Shown here: piece by piece, positions 16,601 to 18,373 of the stretch | How positions within the stretch are numbered: position 1 is the first letter of the stretch | Layout of the letters: each line of letters opens with the position of its first letter | From: Candidatus Delongbacteria bacterium | GTDB lineage: Bacteria > UBA4055 | Reading direction: 5' to 3' | Assembly (NCBI GenBank): GCA_013139625.1 | Contig: WTAK01000420.1 | Span: 1 to 18,373 of the forward strand | Length of the DNA: 18,373 nucleotides | Position numbers and translations under genes: made by a program | Notes under the pieces: generated by a model | What the model was told of the DNA's origin: nothing | The model's input: the letters and a program-made list of their open reading frames with translations, nothing else | The model's database searches: none

Positions 16601-17189
16601 TTTCACCAAGATCTTCGAACAAGAAATAATCATGAACAATTTCCTTAGTTTCTTTTGGCAGCATGATCGTATTTACTTGTGCATTACTTTCCATCCTAGA
16701 TGCAAGATTTACGGCATCTCCATAGACAGTAAAATCACCCTCCCGTTTCATTCCGACTTTTCCGGTAGTAACTTCACCTGTGTTGATCCCTATTCTAACA
16801 CTTAGGTCTATATTAAGTATTTTATTAATATGCTTTAGGTCTGAGAGTATTTTCAATCCGGCATTTATAGCTCTTTCTGTATCTGTTTCTGAAGTGATCT
16901 TACTTCCAAAAAGTGCCATTATAAGATCACCTTCGTACTTATCTATATATCCACCATATTTGATAATAGAGTTTGAAAAAGCGGTAAGTATCTTATCCAT
17001 TGTTCTCTTTACATTCTCAGAAGTCATCTTTTCACTCATTGCTGTGAAGCCCTTGATATCTAAGAATAATATAGAAACAACTCGATTTTCCCCTTCTTCG
17101 AGCTTTATAGTTTTATCTTCTACAGGATTTAATATTTCTGATAGCATATCCAAATCATCAGCTATAAAATCTTCGTTTATATCAAACAT
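13674..17189 (-). CDS. Class III nucleotidyl cyclase / STAND-type ATPase / TPR signalling protein
   Basis: This is a 1171-residue protein with three parts. Residues 35-210 form a class III cyclase domain: metal-binding Asp44 (FLDIKGFTAM) and Asp88 (YEGDLIMALFG) are 44 residues apart as in active enzymes, Lys84 fits the substrate-specifying lysine, and FTVYGDAVNLASRME supplies Thr154, Asn161 and Arg165. This suggests an active adenylate-type cyclase, by inference. Residues about 235-540 form an AAA/STAND ATPase with YVGRDKEI, Walker A GPAGIGKS at 271-278 and Walker B LVIYFDD at 406-412. Residues about 560-690 are a helical linker. Residues about 720-1160 are TPRs with a strict 40-residue period from 761 to 1120. 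ATG 17189 has GGGG with a 4-nt spacer. No transmembrane segment is seen, so it should be cytoplasmic. It follows the partial beta-barrel gene by 54 bp and may be co-transcribed. The ligand is unknown. Confidence 0.88.
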   Translation of the reverse strand: MFDINEDFIADDLDMLSEILNPVEDKTIKLEEGENRVVSILFLDIKGFTAMSEKMTSENVKRTMDKILTAFSNSIIKYGGYIDKYEGDLIMALFGSKITSETDTERAINAGLKILSDLKHINKILNIDLSVRIGINTGEVTTGKVGMKREGDFTVYGDAVNLASRMESNAQVNTIMLPKETKEIVHDYFLFEDLGEIKVKGKEKPISVFRILSKNPKKIERWERNRSIIKKSTYVGRDKEINGISDLFNISKKEIGSIDNNYKPIIIGLRGPAGIGKSRLVKEFTDKVNSSQNTILSGYTKSYAQPAYFIWTTMLKDHFNIDDEDSKETIKKKLDNIFDNLISIAEERQELLEARNVIGYMFGVKYEDVRLEKIDPHTLQALINISIRHTIESISFKINRENKVPLVIYFDDCQWLDEASQHLLRTFLASINAEEKREKRENKNLIFLLTYRPEFEILKEFNFDSRFTEFKLNPLTIDNSKELIDSMLGENNIPEHLIEKIMADSSGNPFYIEELVSYLIEKEKIVINDSKWNVVGEVENIQIPLSLNSIILSRIDNLKEDLKNILQKASVIGHHFIRAILKEVSRKVDNVDIDKDFSRLVDDNWFYNENDEDNYLFKHILATNVCYNAILRYNKRILHKIIAETTEEIFKDNKDHFAFIASHYEKSDPEIGSKEMNKLLEYLEKAGDHAKDNFENNHAIKFYNNLINMSQLSDVTYIRINLKLSSILELTGEWDEAEKIYKECLDIAERIGDKLDIAKCSKLLGTIVWKKGDSKTAIQYYEISLKLNKEMKNKKGISLVKRDMGIAYRNQGNYKVALECFELDVGICEELGDKHQISKAVGNLGIIYGAQGNYQKAMDCYYKQLNIFEELGDKQGITKAVGNMGIVYRNQGNYEKAKEHFEKILRISEELGDKQGISKAVGNIGIIYMDQGNYKKAMQYFERDLKISEELGDKQGISIVNGNMGIVYRNLNNYERAMECYNEQLNIAKELGSKRGVSIAIGNMGIIYKIQGNYEKAMECYNEQLKKCEELNDQRGISVATGNIGLIYLAQGDYEKALDYFEKDLNLCQEIGDKTGTSYAFNNLGNVYKETNDSEKALEYCNKSITIDRELGLKPHLMGCLYNKLEILYRSNEYQVAKEDLKEVQLLSQELKDNEMISKVSILKEKLDKLQ
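13830..14909 (-). repeat. 120-bp tandem repeats encoding 40-residue TPR units
   Basis: Residues 761-1120 of the cyclase-ATPase-TPR protein fall into nine consecutive 40-residue units with no insertions. The consensus includes GNMGIVYRNQGNYEKAMECY and SEELGDKQGIS. The block ELGDKQGI occurs three times exactly (near residues 871, 911 and 951), and the codons are also largely shared, so the DNA is a set of 120-bp imperfect direct repeats. Units at both ends are more diverged than those in the middle. Confidence 0.85.
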
Positions 17190-17243
17190 TGTTCCCCTAC
17201 AATATTTAATGCTCCGATAGTTAAAATATAGTTATTATTACAT

Positions 17244-18373
17244 CTAAAGGAAAGATAAATATTTTACGTTGAATTCTATCCTGTGAAACCTATCTGAATC
17301 TATCTCATCATAACCTGAGCTGATCGTTTCAGAGTCAGATTTGGAATCTTCTGAAATACCGAAAGTAAAAACAAGGTCTCTGTAGCTGTAAGAAATAAAA
17401 CCATAAATACTTTTCCCAACTCCTGAATATGAGATCAACCCGGGATATAAGCCTATATCATAAAGTCCTGCATACATAATTGTAGATCCTTCAGTGAAAT
17501 ATAGGTCAGCCCCTAATCTTACTAAAAGGCCCTTTCTAAGATTCATAACAAATGATTGAGATAACAAATAACCATACCCATCATCATACCAGTCTGAATA
17601 TTTCAAATAACTGGAAATTTTCCACTTATTGAGCTTAAACTGTAATTTTAATCTGGAATCGATCTTATCTTTTGTTGAATAAACGTTTTTATCATAAAAT
17701 TCATAAGACTTATACTTAACTTGGCAATTGAACGAAATCTTTTTATTTCCTAAGTCCAATTCAGTCTTAACTTCGCCACCCGGTAAATATCCAATTTCAT
17801 ACTGCGAGTTGAAAAACTTGCTGCTCAGAATAAAATTTACTTTATCGTATAATTTACCTTTGACTTTGAATCCTATTAAATTTTCTTTATCTCCATCACC
17901 CAGTGTTACACTTTGAGAAGTTAGAGATAATTTCTCTTTTTCGATCCTGCTGAGATATAGATTCAACTTCATTTTTTTTGAAGTGAACAAAGAATTTATC
18001 ACCAAATTATTGCTTTCAAAGTCAGTTGCATCATTTATTTCAACGAAAAAGTTATCTCCGAACTTTTTCTTCAGCTGCAATTCACCTAAGAGACCATTAT
18101 GTAATTTTGACTCTAATGAAAGTTCTTTTGAATAACTCTCGTCCGTAATTGTAAAATAACTTGAAAGATCATCGTAAATAAATTGATATGAAATCCCTTT
18201 GAAATAATGCTTTTCGTTATGATATCTGCTAATCTCCGTTTCTGTCCTCGTATATGCGTTTAGATTAACAGTATTTATCATGTTATCAGAAAGAACTACA
18301 GAGATTGATTTTTCACCGTAAAAAAATGCTAAATTTGATGACATAAAAGAATGTGAAACATATATTCCGTTAA
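17244..18373 (-). CDS. Outer-membrane beta-barrel protein, C-terminal part; N-terminus outside window
   Basis: The frame is open to the right edge, giving about 375 visible residues. An internal Met codon at 18344 has no SD upstream, and the in-frame residues before it (NGIYVSHSF) continue a beta-strand pattern, so the real start lies beyond the window. The visible part alternates polar and hydrophobic residues in many short strands joined by charged turns, with no helical or catalytic motif. The end is DEIDSDRFHRIEFNVKYLSFL after a Ser-rich ISSGY, and GLYPGLISYSGVGKSIYGFI lies earlier. This arrangement recalls the C-terminal barrel of helix-hairpin-helix outer-membrane proteins of Bacteroidota-like bacteria, a low-confidence resemblance since the diagnostic HHH domain would be outside. 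The cyclase-ATPase-TPR gene follows 54 bp downstream on the same strand. Confidence 0.65.
   Translation of the reverse strand, partial: NGIYVSHSFMSSNLAFFYGEKSISVVLSDNMINTVNLNAYTRTETEISRYHNEKHYFKGISYQFIYDDLSSYFTITDESYSKELSLESKLHNGLLGELQLKKKFGDNFFVEINDATDFESNNLVINSLFTSKKMKLNLYLSRIEKEKLSLTSQSVTLGDGDKENLIGFKVKGKLYDKVNFILSSKFFNSQYEIGYLPGGEVKTELDLGNKKISFNCQVKYKSYEFYDKNVYSTKDKIDSRLKLQFKLNKWKISSYLKYSDWYDDGYGYLLSQSFVMNLRKGLLVRLGADLYFTEGSTIMYAGLYDIGLYPGLISYSGVGKSIYGFISYSYRDLVFTFGISEDSKSDSETISSGYDEIDSDRFHRIEFNVKYLSFL

Noticed and set aside
16780..17220. 146-codon plus-strand frame opposite the cyclase domain
   Set aside because: The opposite strand encodes intact class III cyclase catalytic motifs. The plus frame has low-complexity Ser/Ile content and no SD.
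18342..18344. ATG 18344 as the true start of the right-edge beta-barrel gene
   Set aside because: There is no SD, no signal peptide follows, and the frame stays open upstream to the window edge with strand-like residues.

Overview
This 18.4-kb window is AT-rich (roughly one third G+C by eye) and compact. It looks like chromosome from an uncultured Gram-negative bacterium. Two predicted outer-membrane beta-barrel proteins, a signal-peptide peptidase of the long SppA type, the MEP isoprenoid enzyme Dxr and a hexameric NADP-type glutamate dehydrogenase all fit a diderm. The receiver/PEP-synthase-like protein, the MeaB GTPase and the cyclase-ATPase-TPR protein suggest the FCB group in the broad sense (Bacteroidota, Ignavibacteriota, Cloacimonadota, Delongbacteria and relatives). 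No rRNA or other marker is present to fix the phylum.

Layout. At the left edge a leftward cluster (2905 to 1) encodes a polyprenol-phosphate mannose synthase-like GT2 enzyme, a GT2 enzyme fused to a membrane domain, and the N-terminal part of SppA. The genes are separated by about 10-35 bp, so they are probably one envelope or glycan operon. A divergent intergenic region (2906-3114) separates it from a rightward gene for a 995-residue protein with two receiver-like domains and a PEP-synthase-type nucleotide-binding domain. That gene converges on gdhA, and the two share a strong bidirectional terminator (6114-6140). All remaining genes point left.

Middle. gdhA has a well-formed promoter candidate and three TTGTA-containing repeats in its leader. 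Upstream of it, a three-PAS hybrid histidine kinase overlaps meaB by 8 bp, giving a two-gene unit. A beta-barrel gene (11318-12238) follows, flanked on both sides by short hairpin repeats that share a GACG...CGTC core and a trailing CTACA. Its upstream side also carries a degenerate hairpin and a triple CTCTGTG repeat.

Right. dxr has its own promoter candidate. Beyond it lies a 1171-residue class III nucleotidyl cyclase / STAND-type ATPase / TPR protein whose C-terminal third is a regular 40-residue (120-bp) repeat array. At the right edge is the C-terminal part of a second outer-membrane beta-barrel protein.

Function. Much of the window is signalling (hybrid kinase, cyclase-ATPase-TPR, receiver/PEP-synthase-like protein) mixed with housekeeping metabolism (Dxr, GdhA, MeaB) and envelope biogenesis. 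I found no tRNA, rRNA, CRISPR, transposase or phage gene. The most unusual items are the GT2 fusion to half of a WbaP-like initiating transferase, the PEP-synthase-like protein lacking a phosphohistidine swivel domain, and the mosaic of short intergenic repeats around the beta-barrel gene.
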